A DNA stretch of 64,000 nt from an uncultured Pelagibacteraceae bacterium (GCA_902554035.1 CACDMX010000005.1:20076-84075), one strand, 5' to 3'; numbered from the stretch's first letter, positions 18,347 through 27,129 are shown. Numbers and translations: made by a program. The notes: a model not told the origin generated them from the letters alone.

Positions 18347-19519
18347 TTATCTATTAGGTGTAAGTAGTATAAGAAAGTAGCCAGTTAAAGTGGATAATAA
18401 TGACCCAGTCAAAACTCCGATTTTTACTCCATCCATATACTGCATATTTTCTACAAAAGCTAAATTTCCAACAAATAAACTCATAGTAAAACCAATCCCT
18501 GTTAAAATTCCCACTCCATAAAAATTGAACCAATTTGAATTGTTTGGCATTTGTGCAATTTTTAGTTTTATAGAAATATAAGAAAATACAAAAACTCCTA
18601 ATTGTTTACCTAAAAATAAACCTAACACTATACCTAAAGGAACTTTATCTAGTAAAAATGACAACGAAAGACCCTCTAATGATACACCGGCATTAGCAAA
18701 TGCAAATAAAGGCATTATTCCAAATGCAACATAAGGACTAATTGCATGTTCAATTTTTATTAATAAAGAAAAATCTTTTTCTTTTTTTCTGTGTGGTATG
18801 GTCATAGCCAACAGAACTCCTGCTATTGTTGCATGAATACCTGAATTGTGAGTAAAATCCCAGAGGAAAATTCCAACAATCAAATAAGGTAAAAACTTTT
18901 TTACATTGAATTTATTTATGACTAACAACGTTAAAAAAGTCAGAGTCATTAAAGACAAATATTTTAAACTTAAATCACCTGAGTAGAATATAGCAATTAT
19001 TAGAATAGCTCCTAAATCATCTATTATTGCTAAAGCTGTTAAAAAAACTTTTAAAGACAAAGGTACTCTCTTTCCTAATAATGAAAGTACACCTAAAGAG
19101 AAAGCTATATCTGTAGCAGAAGGAATAGCCCATCCATTTAATGTTTCACTATCTCCCCAATTTATAAAAATGTAAAAAAGCGCAGGAACCAACATACCAC
19201 CTACAGCACCTATAATTGGCAATAAAGCTTGTTTCATGTTTGAAAGCTCACCTTGTAAAAATTCTCTTTTAATTTCCAAGGTTACAAAGAAAAAAAATAT
19301 TGCCATTAATCCATCATTAATCCAATGGATTATCGACAGTTTTAAGCCAAAATTATTTATACCTATAAACAAATATTTATTTAAAGTAGAAAAATATAAA
19401 TTAGACAAATCAGAATTGCTTACTATCAAAGCAATTATTGCAGCGAATAAAAGAATTAAACCACTCGCTGCTTCTAATTTAAAAAACCATTTAAATGGCT
19501 TTGATATATAATTTATCAT
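18347..19519 (-). CDS. nhaA: Na+/H+ antiporter NhaA
   Basis: NhaA exchanges two external protons for one internal Na+ and supports pH and sodium homeostasis. The 390-residue protein has about 12 hydrophobic segments. The paired aspartates of the ion site are in LAIIDDLGAILIIA, and the conserved GWAIPSATDIAFSLG (helix IV) and HATIAGVLLAMTIP motifs are present. Sodium exchange is expected in a marine bacterium. The gene ends 9 nt before gpx and begins 3 nt after the zinc-ribbon gene. Confidence 0.94.
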   Translation of the reverse strand: MINYISKPFKWFFKLEAASGLILLFAAIIALIVSNSDLSNLYFSTLNKYLFIGINNFGLKLSIIHWINDGLMAIFFFFVTLEIKREFLQGELSNMKQALLPIIGAVGGMLVPALFYIFINWGDSETLNGWAIPSATDIAFSLGVLSLLGKRVPLSLKVFLTALAIIDDLGAILIIAIFYSGDLSLKYLSLMTLTFLTLLVINKFNVKKFLPYLIVGIFLWDFTHNSGIHATIAGVLLAMTIPHRKKEKDFSLLIKIEHAISPYVAFGIMPLFAFANAGVSLEGLSLSFLLDKVPLGIVLGLFLGKQLGVFVFSYISIKLKIAQMPNNSNWFNFYGVGILTGIGFTMSLFVGNLAFVENMQYMDGVKIGVLTGSLLSTLTGYFLILLTPNR

Positions 19520-19522
19520 TTT

Positions 19523-19972
19523 TTATTTTAATAAGTCTTTAATGAACAACATGATATCTTTAATTGTTTCATACAAGCTATTAAGAATTAAATCAAATCC
19601 TGGAATTATTAAAGTTAAAGGATTTTTAAATGTATCAGCTAAAATAACTAATGCGACAAAAGAGATAATTACAACTACCAAAATACTTAAAGTGTTAATT
19701 TTTTTATTTATTTTATCTTTTTTTTTTATCTTTGGTATAGTTGTTTCAGCTTCTGATATTAAATCTTCTGTAACATCAGGAATATCTTTTTCAATATTTT
19801 TAGGTATTTTGACTGAAGGTTTTTTTACTTCTTTTATAACTTCTTTTTTTATTTCTTTTTTGAAAAACCATTTCTCGCTACATGCACCACATTGAAGCAT
19901 TTTCCCTTCTCTTGGAATTAAAGAGGCATTAACTTCAAATTTTTTCTTACAACGAGGACATGCAATTATCAT
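19523..19972 (-). CDS. Zinc-ribbon (MJ0042-type) single-pass membrane protein
   Basis: A 149-residue protein with an N-terminal zinc ribbon, CPRCKKKF...CGACSEKWFF, the CxxC-19-CxxC pattern of MJ0042/zinc_ribbon_5 domains. A lysine-rich linker follows, then one transmembrane helix around residues 93-112 (LSILVVVIISFVALVILAD). Such proteins are common in alphaproteobacteria next to ftsE/ftsX or as orphans; their function is unknown. The topology would place the ribbon in the cytoplasm, which suggests a sensor or assembly role, but this is speculation. Confidence 0.78.
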   Translation of the reverse strand: MIIACPRCKKKFEVNASLIPREGKMLQCGACSEKWFFKKEIKKEVIKEVKKPSVKIPKNIEKDIPDVTEDLISEAETTIPKIKKKDKINKKINTLSILVVVIISFVALVILADTFKNPLTLIIPGFDLILNSLYETIKDIMLFIKDLLK

Positions 19973-20066
19973 AATTTCTTATATATCAGATTTTCATTAA
20001 ATTTCTTCAATTTTGCTAATATTTACCCTTTGAAATTACTATTAACTACGGTATTAGTTACCCATT

Positions 20067-20143
<77 letters not shown>

Positions 20144-20147
20144 TTTT

Positions 20148-20429
20148 ATGAAAAAGGCAAAAATTTATATACCAACTAAAACTGCGATGCAGTCAGGTTT
20201 ATCAAAAAGCAATAAATGGGTCTTAGAATTTAATACCGAAAATAAACATCTGAATCCATTAATGGGTTGGGAAACTTCATCTAATACACTTTCAGAGGTA
20301 AGATTAGAATTTACAACAAAAGATCTTGCCATAAATTATGCAAAAAAAAATAATATTAGTTTTGATTTAATAGAACCAAAAAAAAGAAAATTAGTTAAAA
20401 AGTCATACGCTGATAATTTTATAAAATAA
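20148..20429 (+). CDS. NDUFS4-like NADH dehydrogenase accessory subunit
   Basis: A 93-residue member of the ETC complex I subunit family (NDUFS4/AQDQ), an accessory subunit of alphaproteobacterial and mitochondrial NADH dehydrogenase. [14 protein letters not shown] opens the protein as in relatives, WVLEFN and [11 protein letters not shown] are the core signature, and a basic C-terminus follows. I chose the ATG at 20148 because the family begins at this point. A longer open frame reaches back into tRNA-Pro and is not credible. The spacer to the tRNA is only 4 nt, so any ribosome-binding site would lie inside the tRNA sequence. Confidence 0.85.
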   Translation: MKKAKIYIPTKTAMQSGLSKSNKWVLEFNTENKHLNPLMGWETSSNTLSEVRLEFTTKDLAINYAKKNNISFDLIEPKKRKLVKKSYADNFIK

Positions 20430-21425
20430 ATGTTTAAATTTTTTACTCAAAAAAAGTGGTTTTTATGGAGTATATTTGGTTCAATATTTATATTGGTGTC
20501 TACATGGTATCAAGTTCAACTTGATGTAAAAATAAATGAGTGGTTTGGAGATTTTTACGATACTTTACAAAAAGCTCTAACCACACCTAACTCTGTTTCT
20601 GAGTCAGAATTTATTGGATATCTTTTTACTTTTGCAAGAATTGCAGCTTTATGGATTTTGATAGCAGTATTTACAGGATTTTTTACTAGTCATTGGGTGT
20701 TTAGATGGAGAACTGCCATGGCAGATCACTATCATGATCAATGGTTGAAAGCTAGACTTACAGAAGGCGCATCTCAAAGGGTTCAAGAAGATACATTGAA
20801 GTTTGCAAGAATAATGGAAGGTTTGGGCACAGGTTTGCTTGACAGTATTATGACATTAATTGCTTTTACTCCAATTTTATGGGGCCTTTCAAAACAAATT
20901 GATGTATTACCATGGATAGGGGAGGTTGATCATGCTTTAGTTTGGGTTGCAATTATATCGGCTTTAGGAGGTACAATTCTTTTAGCTGTGGTGGGTATTA
21001 GATTACCAGGTATTGAATACGATATTCAGAAAGAAGAAGCTGGATATAGAAAAGAACTTGTTCATGGTGAGGATGATCCAATTAGAGCGGCTCCACCTAC
21101 CATTGGTCAGTTGTATAATAGAGTAAGGGGCATTCATTACAAATCATATTTCCATTATCTATATTTCAATACAGTTAAATGGAGCTACTTTCAAGGAATG
21201 GTAATTGTTCCTTATTTAGCATTAGCACCAACAATAGTAACAGGAGCTATAACATTGGGATTTGTTCAACAAATAACCAGAGCTTTTGGTAGAGTTGAAG
21301 GATCTCTACAGTATTTAGTAAAAAGCTGGTCTACTATAGTAGAGCTAATTTCTGTTTGGAAAAGATTAAGAGAATTTGAGGCAAAATTATATTCTGCAGA
21401 TAATGATACTAAAGTTAAAATTTAA
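20430..21425 (+). CDS. sbmA: SbmA/BacA-like membrane transporter
   Basis: Matches the SbmA/BacA family of dimeric, proton-driven peptide importers that share the fold of ABC exporters but have no ATPase domain. WFLWSIFGSIFILVSTWYQVQLDVKINEWFGDFYD is the usual N-terminal signature, FRWRTAMADHY follows helix 2, and EGASQRVQEDT is highly conserved in the family. About six to seven hydrophobic segments are seen. At 331 residues it is shorter than the ~400-residue E. coli protein. The codon use and fuller amino-acid variety (more Gly, Trp, Ala) than neighbours may reflect strong conservation. It starts directly after the NDUFS4-like gene. Confidence 0.85.
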   Translation: MFKFFTQKKWFLWSIFGSIFILVSTWYQVQLDVKINEWFGDFYDTLQKALTTPNSVSESEFIGYLFTFARIAALWILIAVFTGFFTSHWVFRWRTAMADHYHDQWLKARLTEGASQRVQEDTLKFARIMEGLGTGLLDSIMTLIAFTPILWGLSKQIDVLPWIGEVDHALVWVAIISALGGTILLAVVGIRLPGIEYDIQKEEAGYRKELVHGEDDPIRAAPPTIGQLYNRVRGIHYKSYFHYLYFNTVKWSYFQGMVIVPYLALAPTIVTGAITLGFVQQITRAFGRVEGSLQYLVKSWSTIVELISVWKRLREFEAKLYSADNDTKVKI

Positions 21426-21427
21426 TA

Positions 21428-22372
21428 ATGAGCTTAGATAAAAATTTAATTGATAATCTGGTAAATATAACAACTGATGCTTCCATTGCTTGTTATAAAT
21501 ATGTGGGTAAAAATGATAAGAAAATTGCTGATAAAGCAGCAACAGACTCAATGCGTCAAAATTTAAATAATTTAAATATAGATGGAAAGGTTGTTATAGG
21601 TGAAGGTGAACTTGATAATGCACCAATGTTATATATAGGTGAAAAACTAGGCACTGGTAAGGGTCCAAGTATTGATATAGCAGTCGATCCACTTGAAGGT
21701 ACAAATTTTGCTGCAAAAAATTTACCGGGTGCTTTATCTGTTATAAGTATAGCCTCAAGAGGTAATTTATTTAATGCCCCAGAAACCTATATGAACAAAT
21801 TAGCTGTTGGTAAAGATATACCTTATGATGCAACAGATTTAGATTTCTCTGTTGAAAAAAATATAAAAAATATTGCAGATTCAAAAAATACAAGTCCCAG
21901 TGAGTTAAGCGCCTGTATACTAGACAGACCCAGACACAAGGAAATCATTGATAAATTAATTCAATTGAAAGTAAATTTGAAATTATTATCTGATGGTGAT
22001 GTTACTGGTGCGCTTTTGGTCACAGAGAAAAAGTATAAAATTGATATATTTTTAGGTATAGGTGGTGGTCCAGAAGGAGTATTAGCAGCTTCCGCTTTAG
22101 ATGCTTATGGATGCAAGTTTCAAGGACGATTTTTATTTAAAAGTGATAATGATATTAATAGAGCAAAAAAAATGGGTATAAAAGACTTAAATAAAAAATA
22201 TAATTTAGAAGAAATAGTAAAAGGAGATTCCATTTTTTGCGCTACAGGAATTACCACTGGCGATCTTGTAAATGGGATTAAATTAGAAAATGGAAAATTT
22301 ATTACAGAAACATTAGTTACTCATAAAAATTCAACAATCAATATTGTAAAAAAAGAGGTACCAATTACTTGA
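21428..22372 (+). CDS. glpX: Class II fructose-1,6-bisphosphatase
   Basis: GlpX hydrolyses fructose-1,6-bisphosphate to fructose-6-phosphate in gluconeogenesis. The 314-residue length is normal. Metal-binding and catalytic motifs of the lithium-sensitive phosphatase fold are visible: VVIGEGELDNAPMLYIGE, then IAVDPLEGTNFAA, then the substrate loop LLSDGDVTGALLV and IGGGPEGVLAAS. It follows the SbmA-like gene by 2 nt and precedes tRNA-Glu. Confidence 0.94.
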   Translation: MSLDKNLIDNLVNITTDASIACYKYVGKNDKKIADKAATDSMRQNLNNLNIDGKVVIGEGELDNAPMLYIGEKLGTGKGPSIDIAVDPLEGTNFAAKNLPGALSVISIASRGNLFNAPETYMNKLAVGKDIPYDATDLDFSVEKNIKNIADSKNTSPSELSACILDRPRHKEIIDKLIQLKVNLKLLSDGDVTGALLVTEKKYKIDIFLGIGGGPEGVLAASALDAYGCKFQGRFLFKSDNDINRAKKMGIKDLNKKYNLEEIVKGDSIFCATGITTGDLVNGIKLENGKFITETLVTHKNSTINIVKKEVPIT

Positions 22373-22407
22373 TTAATTACTCTATTTACAATAAAAGATC
22401 CAAATTT

Positions 22408-22482
22408 GGTCCCTTCGTCTATCGGTTAGGACACGTGGTTTTCATCCTCGAAAGAGGGGTTCGATTCCCCTAGGGACCGCCA
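22408..22482 (+). tRNA. tRNA-Glu (UUC)
   Basis: Acceptor GGTCCCT pairs with AGGGACC, followed by G and an encoded CCA (22480-22482). The D-arm is in CGTCTATCGGTTAGGACA, the anticodon loop TTTTCAT gives TTC, and the T-arm contains GGGTTCGATTCCC. It forms the left border of the accessory island. Confidence 0.96.
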
Positions 22483-22528
22483 ACAATTTTTTTTGACTTT
22501 TTTCATTATTCTGATGTATTTATAATTA

Positions 22529-23074
22529 ATGAGAAAAACTCTTTTTACACATGGTCAAATATATAATTTGGATCAAGTTAAAGAATTGAATACAAAAATT
22601 AGAGAAAATTTTATTAAAACTGCTCAAGATCGTCCAGCTGAAGATGCAGTCAAAACATCTGAGGTTAAATTTTTAAAACTTGGAAGTATTGGTAATTTAA
22701 TAAACCCATTTATTCAATTTTGCTATTCAGCCAATGTTAACGCTTTCGGTTTTGACCTTTTTTCACTTAATTCTGATAAAACTCTTAATTATAATATCTA
22801 TCAAAAAAATACAGAGTATAATTGGCATACTGACGGAGAACCCAACAATCCAATTAGAGATATTAAACTTACCTGTCTTTTGAATTTGTCTGATGAAAAC
22901 TATGAGGGAGGAGATTTAAAACTCTTTGATGGAAAAGAAAGAAATATTGACAATTTTAATAAAATAGGATCGGCTGTAGTTTTTCCCTCTTTTATTAATC
23001 ATAGGGTATCGAAAGTCACATCTGGGTCAAGACATACTTTAGCAATATGGTGGTATGGACCAAAATTTAGATAA
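22529..23074 (+). CDS. 2-oxoglutarate/Fe(II) oxygenase family protein
   Basis: A 181-residue double-stranded beta-helix oxygenase of the 2OG-Fe(II) prolyl-hydroxylase-like type. The iron triad is visible: YNWHTDGEP gives HxD, and INHRVSKV gives the distal His. The arginine in SGSRHTLAIWWYGP would bind the 2-oxoglutarate carboxylate. EGGDLKLFDG is the typical strand between them. The substrate is unknown. It stands alone 46 nt after tRNA-Glu and 10 nt before the glycan genes, so it may act on a sugar or protein of the island, or be unrelated. Confidence 0.82.
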   Translation: MRKTLFTHGQIYNLDQVKELNTKIRENFIKTAQDRPAEDAVKTSEVKFLKLGSIGNLINPFIQFCYSANVNAFGFDLFSLNSDKTLNYNIYQKNTEYNWHTDGEPNNPIRDIKLTCLLNLSDENYEGGDLKLFDGKERNIDNFNKIGSAVVFPSFINHRVSKVTSGSRHTLAIWWYGPKFR

Positions 23075-23084
23075 AACTTAAAAT

Positions 23085-24020
23085 ATGAACAATGTATTAA
23101 TTATAGGTTATGGATATTGGGGACCAAAACTTACAAGAAATTTTTCAAATTCTAATTATTTTAATTTACATTCTATTTGCGATTTAAATAATTCAAAATT
23201 AAAAGAAGCTAAAAAGAACTACCCTAACGTTAAAATTTATACTAATTACCAAGATGCTATAAGAAATAATAAGTTTCAATTAGTTGTTATCTCAACACCA
23301 ACCACTACACACTACAAAATAGCAAAAAAAATTATTCAAAATAAAATGAATGTTTTGGTTGAGAAGCCTTTATGTTTAAATTTAAAAGAACATTTAAATT
23401 TAAACCGTCTAGCCAAATATAATAAAGTAAAAATTTTTATTGATTATCCATTTATACATTCTGGTGGGATTAATTATGTTAAAGAATTAATAAAAAATAA
23501 TAAATACGGTAAAATTAATTCTATTGAATCCTATAGAGAACAGGCACCAATCAGAAAAGATACTGATGTTTTTTGGGATTTATCAATACATGATATCTCA
23601 ATATTTTCTTATCTTTTAAGTAAAAAAAGAATTTTATCTATAAAACCAATAATCTATAATAAAAAACAAAAAAATTTCAAAAAGATATCAATATTTTTAC
23701 AATATAATAATACCAATGTTTTTATTAAAAATAATTGGGACTCTCCTACAAAAATAAGATTGATAAAATTTGTTTTTGATAAAGCTATTGTTTATTTAGA
23801 TGAAAATGAAACTTTGTATAAGATTAAAATTTATAAAAAATTAAATAATCAATTTAATAATTATAGTCTAGAAGTTCCGAATATAGACTTGACCGAACCA
23901 TTAATGAACCTGATTAATCATATTTATTATAGTATTACAAAAAATAAAAATAATCTATTGAATGAAAAATTTTATACTAACGTTACGAAAACAATGACAA
24001 TGATACAAAATAGGTTATGA
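23085..24020 (+). CDS. Gfo/Idh/MocA family sugar dehydrogenase
   Basis: An NAD(P)-dependent oxidoreductase. The Rossmann start VLIIGYGYWGPKLTRNF and the conserved VEKPLCLN (EKP motif with the catalytic-region lysine) identify the family. The C-terminal alpha/beta domain contains DLSIHDISIFSYLL, with the histidine usual in WlbA/WbpB-type sugar oxidases. Together with the acyltransferase (25600) and the DegT aminotransferase (29264) it would complete oxidation, transamination and acylation of a nucleotide sugar to a 3-acylamino sugar. That pathway is inferred from the gene set. Confidence 0.85.
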   Translation: MNNVLIIGYGYWGPKLTRNFSNSNYFNLHSICDLNNSKLKEAKKNYPNVKIYTNYQDAIRNNKFQLVVISTPTTTHYKIAKKIIQNKMNVLVEKPLCLNLKEHLNLNRLAKYNKVKIFIDYPFIHSGGINYVKELIKNNKYGKINSIESYREQAPIRKDTDVFWDLSIHDISIFSYLLSKKRILSIKPIIYNKKQKNFKKISIFLQYNNTNVFIKNNWDSPTKIRLIKFVFDKAIVYLDENETLYKIKIYKKLNNQFNNYSLEVPNIDLTEPLMNLINHIYYSITKNKNNLLNEKFYTNVTKTMTMIQNRL

Positions 24021-24274
24021 GCTATTATGTTTATATGCTCCTAACCAAAAGAGCTGGAAAATTTTTAAGTTATGTTGGGTACACAAGCAACCTAAAAAAA
24101 AGAATAAATAAGCACAATACTTCAAAAGGTGCTAAATTTACTAAGGGAAGTACTTGGAAAATTATATATAAAAGAAAATTTATTTCTAAAATTGATGCCT
24201 TAAGATATGAATATTTGTTAAAAAACAATAAAAAACTAAGATTTAAATTAAAAACTAGAGGTATTTACTCATAA
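24017..24274 (+). CDS. GIY-YIG nuclease superfamily protein (YhbQ/UPF0213-like)
   Basis: An 85-residue stand-alone GIY-YIG domain. SYYVYMLL is the first half-motif and LSYVGYTSNLKKRINKHN the second, with the catalytic arginine and RYEYLLKNN giving the glutamate. Small proteins of this class (YhbQ-like) are widespread. Some act on DNA, but physiological roles are mostly unknown. It overlaps the dehydrogenase by 4 nt and precedes the metallo-hydrolase by 1 nt, so it is translated within the glycan operon. It could be an island-carried endonuclease rather than a sugar enzyme. Confidence 0.83.
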   Translation: MSYYVYMLLTKRAGKFLSYVGYTSNLKKRINKHNTSKGAKFTKGSTWKIIYKRKFISKIDALRYEYLLKNNKKLRFKLKTRGIYS

Positions 24275-24275
24275 A

Positions 24276-25595
24276 ATGTACTTAAATTATAATGATAATA
24301 TTCGTAAAAAAAGTATTACTTTATCAGATTTTCTTGACAATGATGATGATGGAGTTTTTTATATTGGACATGCATCAATATTGGTTAGATTAAATAAAAA
24401 AAAATTTATCTTTGATGCTATAAAAAATACAAATTTTTACAATAACAGTTGGCTTTTTTTTCCAAGCCAAGTAAATGATGAGAGAATTTATAACGTTGAT
24501 GGTGTTTTTGTGTCTCATATTCATGGCGATCATTACGACCCTAAATTACTTATAAATTTTCAAAAAAGAGGTATTCCAATATATATATTAGATGGAAGAC
24601 AAGGCTTTAATAAAGATTTAGAAAGAAAAAAAATAATTGTAAAAAAAATACCGGTCAATAAAAAAATAGAAATAGAAAAAGGTATTTGGGTTTATGGATG
24701 TTTGCATGAGTATAATGATATAGATTCCTCACTTTTGATTTCAAATAATAATTTAAGCATTTATCATGGAAACGATAATTTTATTACTCAGAAGACATTA
24801 ATACCTTTTAAAAAAAAAGTTGGTAAAATAGATATAGCTTGTATACCATTTGCCTTTATCCATTATTATCCATACTTATTGAATAGTATTAAAAAAAAGG
24901 ATAACAAAGTTGAAGGTTCAAGATTAGAAAACCTATTTATGAACTATGGCATAAAACAAGCTAAAATATTAAATCCAAAAGTAATAATACCATTTGGTTC
25001 AAACTTATTTCATCTTGATGATCCAAATTCTTCAATGAACAAAGCTGTAGCAACACCAGTTGACTTTGTTAATTATGCTAAAAAATACCACAAAAATTCA
25101 AAAAATAACTATAAAACAATGCTTTCAGGATCTTTTGCTTTAAAGAATAATGATAAAATTAGTTGCTATTACGAAAAAATATCTTCACAAAAATTTAACA
25201 AACAACTTAAATTATTTACAATTAAAAAAAGAAATCTGCTAAAATTTAAAAAAATTCGAAAAAAAACTAATCTTTCAAGTAAATATTTAAGTATTATTAG
25301 TAAAAAGATATCTAAAAATAAAAATAAAATTAATCATAAAATTTTAATCTCTAATGAGTCTCAAAATGATAATAAAATATGTATAAATTTATGTAATAAT
25401 AAAGTTACAATATCTAAAAATAAAACATTACCTTTTAATAGTCATTATTTCATTGTTCAAGATAATGAATTTAATCAATGGGTTAAAAATAAAATTACTT
25501 TTGAGGAAGTTTTAGGAACTCGGAGATTTAGATATGAACGATACCCTAACAAATATGATGTTAAGGTTAATAGCATTTATACAAATTTTTTATAA
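24276..25595 (+). CDS. MBL-fold hydrolase resembling CMP-Neu5Ac hydroxylase core
   Basis: A 439-residue protein. The N-terminal ~300 residues are metallo-beta-lactamase-like: VFYIGHASILVRLNKKKFIFD, then VSHIHGDHYDP (HxHxDH), then IPFAFIHYYPYLL and NPKVIIPFGSNLFHLDD. This order and the C-terminal phrase TFEEVLGTRRFRYERYP resemble the catalytic part of CMP-N-acetylneuraminate monooxygenase (CMAH) and its bacterial relatives. The Rieske iron-sulfur domain of CMAH is absent, and the C-terminal ~130 residues are low-complexity and Lys/Asn-rich. A role in modifying an acyl group on a nucleotide sugar or glycan is suggested by family and context, not shown. Confidence 0.7.
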   Translation: MYLNYNDNIRKKSITLSDFLDNDDDGVFYIGHASILVRLNKKKFIFDAIKNTNFYNNSWLFFPSQVNDERIYNVDGVFVSHIHGDHYDPKLLINFQKRGIPIYILDGRQGFNKDLERKKIIVKKIPVNKKIEIEKGIWVYGCLHEYNDIDSSLLISNNNLSIYHGNDNFITQKTLIPFKKKVGKIDIACIPFAFIHYYPYLLNSIKKKDNKVEGSRLENLFMNYGIKQAKILNPKVIIPFGSNLFHLDDPNSSMNKAVATPVDFVNYAKKYHKNSKNNYKTMLSGSFALKNNDKISCYYEKISSQKFNKQLKLFTIKKRNLLKFKKIRKKTNLSSKYLSIISKKISKNKNKINHKILISNESQNDNKICINLCNNKVTISKNKTLPFNSHYFIVQDNEFNQWVKNKITFEEVLGTRRFRYERYPNKYDVKVNSIYTNFL

Positions 25596-25599
25596 TTAA

Positions 25600-26331
25600 A
25601 TGAAAAATTATTCCATAGGTAAAAACTGCGAAATTTCAAAAAATTCTATAATCTATGATAACGTCATAATTGAAGATAATGTAAAAATATCTGATTTTTG
25701 CATCATAGGTTTTGACCCTAAAAAACAATATAATAAAAAGTTAGTAATTAAAAAAAATGCAATAATTAATTCGCATACAACTATTTATCAGAATTCCGAA
25801 ATTGGAGAGAATAACTTAATTGGTCACAATGTACTTATAAGGGAAGAGTCATTCTTAGAAAAAAATGTACAAATAGGAAGTTATTCTGACTTAGAGGGTC
25901 GTTGTAGTATAGGTGAATTTAGCAAACTTCATAGCTGCGTACATGTAGGGCAACACTCAAAGATAATGAGCTATGTTTATATTTTTCCATATGTGATTTT
26001 AACTAACGATCCAATTCCACCTAGCGATATTAGGGAAGGGGTAATTTTAGAGCCTTTTTCTATAATCTGTACAAGATCAACAATTTTACCTGGAAAAAAA
26101 ATTGGTTTTGGATCTTTTGTAGGCGCAAATAGTTTAGTTAATCAGAACATGAAGCCAGAAACTATTGGAATCGGTAACCCCTTTAAGATTAAAAGCGATC
26201 TTTCAATTATGAAATTACCAGGTACAAAAATAAATGCTTATCCTTGGGTTGAAAGATTTAAAAAGGATTATCCTAGCAATATTAAGGAAATCTATAGTGA
26301 TTTAAGAAAAAAATATTTAAATTTTAAATAA
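25600..26331 (+). CDS. Left-handed beta-helix (hexapeptide) acyltransferase
   Basis: A trimeric hexapeptide-repeat acyltransferase. Repeated [I/V]-G-x4 units run from residue 5 to ~190 (IGKNCEI, IGENNLIG, IGSYSDL, VGQHSKI, FGSFVGANSLV), with HSCVHVGQHS holding a candidate catalytic histidine. A helical C-terminal tail follows. It resembles the WlbB/WbpD and sialic-acid O/N-acetyltransferase class. In this locus an N-acylation of an amino sugar produced by the dehydrogenase and DegT enzymes is the simplest role. It converges on the next gene with a 15 nt overlap. Confidence 0.85.
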   Translation: MKNYSIGKNCEISKNSIIYDNVIIEDNVKISDFCIIGFDPKKQYNKKLVIKKNAIINSHTTIYQNSEIGENNLIGHNVLIREESFLEKNVQIGSYSDLEGRCSIGEFSKLHSCVHVGQHSKIMSYVYIFPYVILTNDPIPPSDIREGVILEPFSIICTRSTILPGKKIGFGSFVGANSLVNQNMKPETIGIGNPFKIKSDLSIMKLPGTKINAYPWVERFKKDYPSNIKEIYSDLRKKYLNFK

Positions 26332-27078
26332 CTTTTTATTTTTATAACCTAATATATTTTGTTTAACAGAATTCTTTATTAGATTAGGTACATAAAAAGA
26401 TTTATCAAACTTATTTAAATTAGTTAAAATACTCAAGGAAGTGTCTAAACCAATCATATTAATTAGCTTAATAGGATCATTATTTAATATAATTTTATAA
26501 ATTTTTTTTAAATCTTTAATGTTAGCTTTTTCAATTTCTAATAAATAAAAAAAATATGAAAGATTTTTAAATAAAATTCTATTTACTAAAAAACCAGGGA
26601 TATTTTGCACAATAATAACATCGTAGGATATTTTTTTAAGAGATGATACAACATGATTTAAATCAGATTCTACATAAGAGTTATTTTTATATAATTCTAC
26701 TATTGGCAAGGTAACAGGATTCATAAAATGTAAAATATTTATATTTTTTCCTAGTTCATCGACTGATAATGAAGATGTATTACTGAAAATATTTTTGTTG
26801 TAACTTAACTGTGAAAAAATTTTTTTTTTAATTACAGTATTCTCAGTTAAGGTTTCTATAGTAAAGTTTTCCTCAAGCTGACTAATATTCCTGATTATTT
26901 TAAAATTTCCGCTTTTATTTAAATTTAAAACCTTTTCAATTTTAATAATTTCTTTTTTAATAAAATCTTCAAGATTTTCATCGGAATTTTGCCATATAAT
27001 CACCTCATAACCAAGAGCAACAAATAATGAACATATTTGTTTGCCCATATAACCAGAACCTAAAACATTTATTTTCAT
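26317..27078 (-). CDS. 3-hydroxyacyl-CoA dehydrogenase-like protein
   Basis: A 253-residue Rossmann-fold protein of the 3-hydroxyacyl-CoA dehydrogenase family. The N-terminus INVLGSGYMGKQICSLF is the NAD-binding loop, FSNTSSLSVDELG and ILHFMNPVTLPIVEL match the NAD domain with the catalytic His (HFxNP), and QNIPGFLVNRIL is the domain boundary signature. The C-terminal helical domain is short. It is the only reverse-strand gene within the glycan run and has no enoyl-CoA hydratase or thiolase nearby. It may act on a hydroxyacyl group destined for the sugar; this is inference. Confidence 0.8.
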   Translation of the reverse strand: MKINVLGSGYMGKQICSLFVALGYEVIIWQNSDENLEDFIKKEIIKIEKVLNLNKSGNFKIIRNISQLEENFTIETLTENTVIKKKIFSQLSYNKNIFSNTSSLSVDELGKNINILHFMNPVTLPIVELYKNNSYVESDLNHVVSSLKKISYDVIIVQNIPGFLVNRILFKNLSYFFYLLEIEKANIKDLKKIYKIILNNDPIKLINMIGLDTSLSILTNLNKFDKSFYVPNLIKNSVKQNILGYKNKKLFKI

Positions 27079-27129
27079 TAATGGTTTTATATTACATTAA
27101 ATTTGATAAAAGAAAATTAATAGATTTTT

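Noticed and set aside
22408..22482. tRNA-Glu as an attB site with a duplicate at the recombinase
   Set aside because: I could not find a copy of the tRNA 3' end (for example CCCCTAGGGACC) near 33-34.5 kb.
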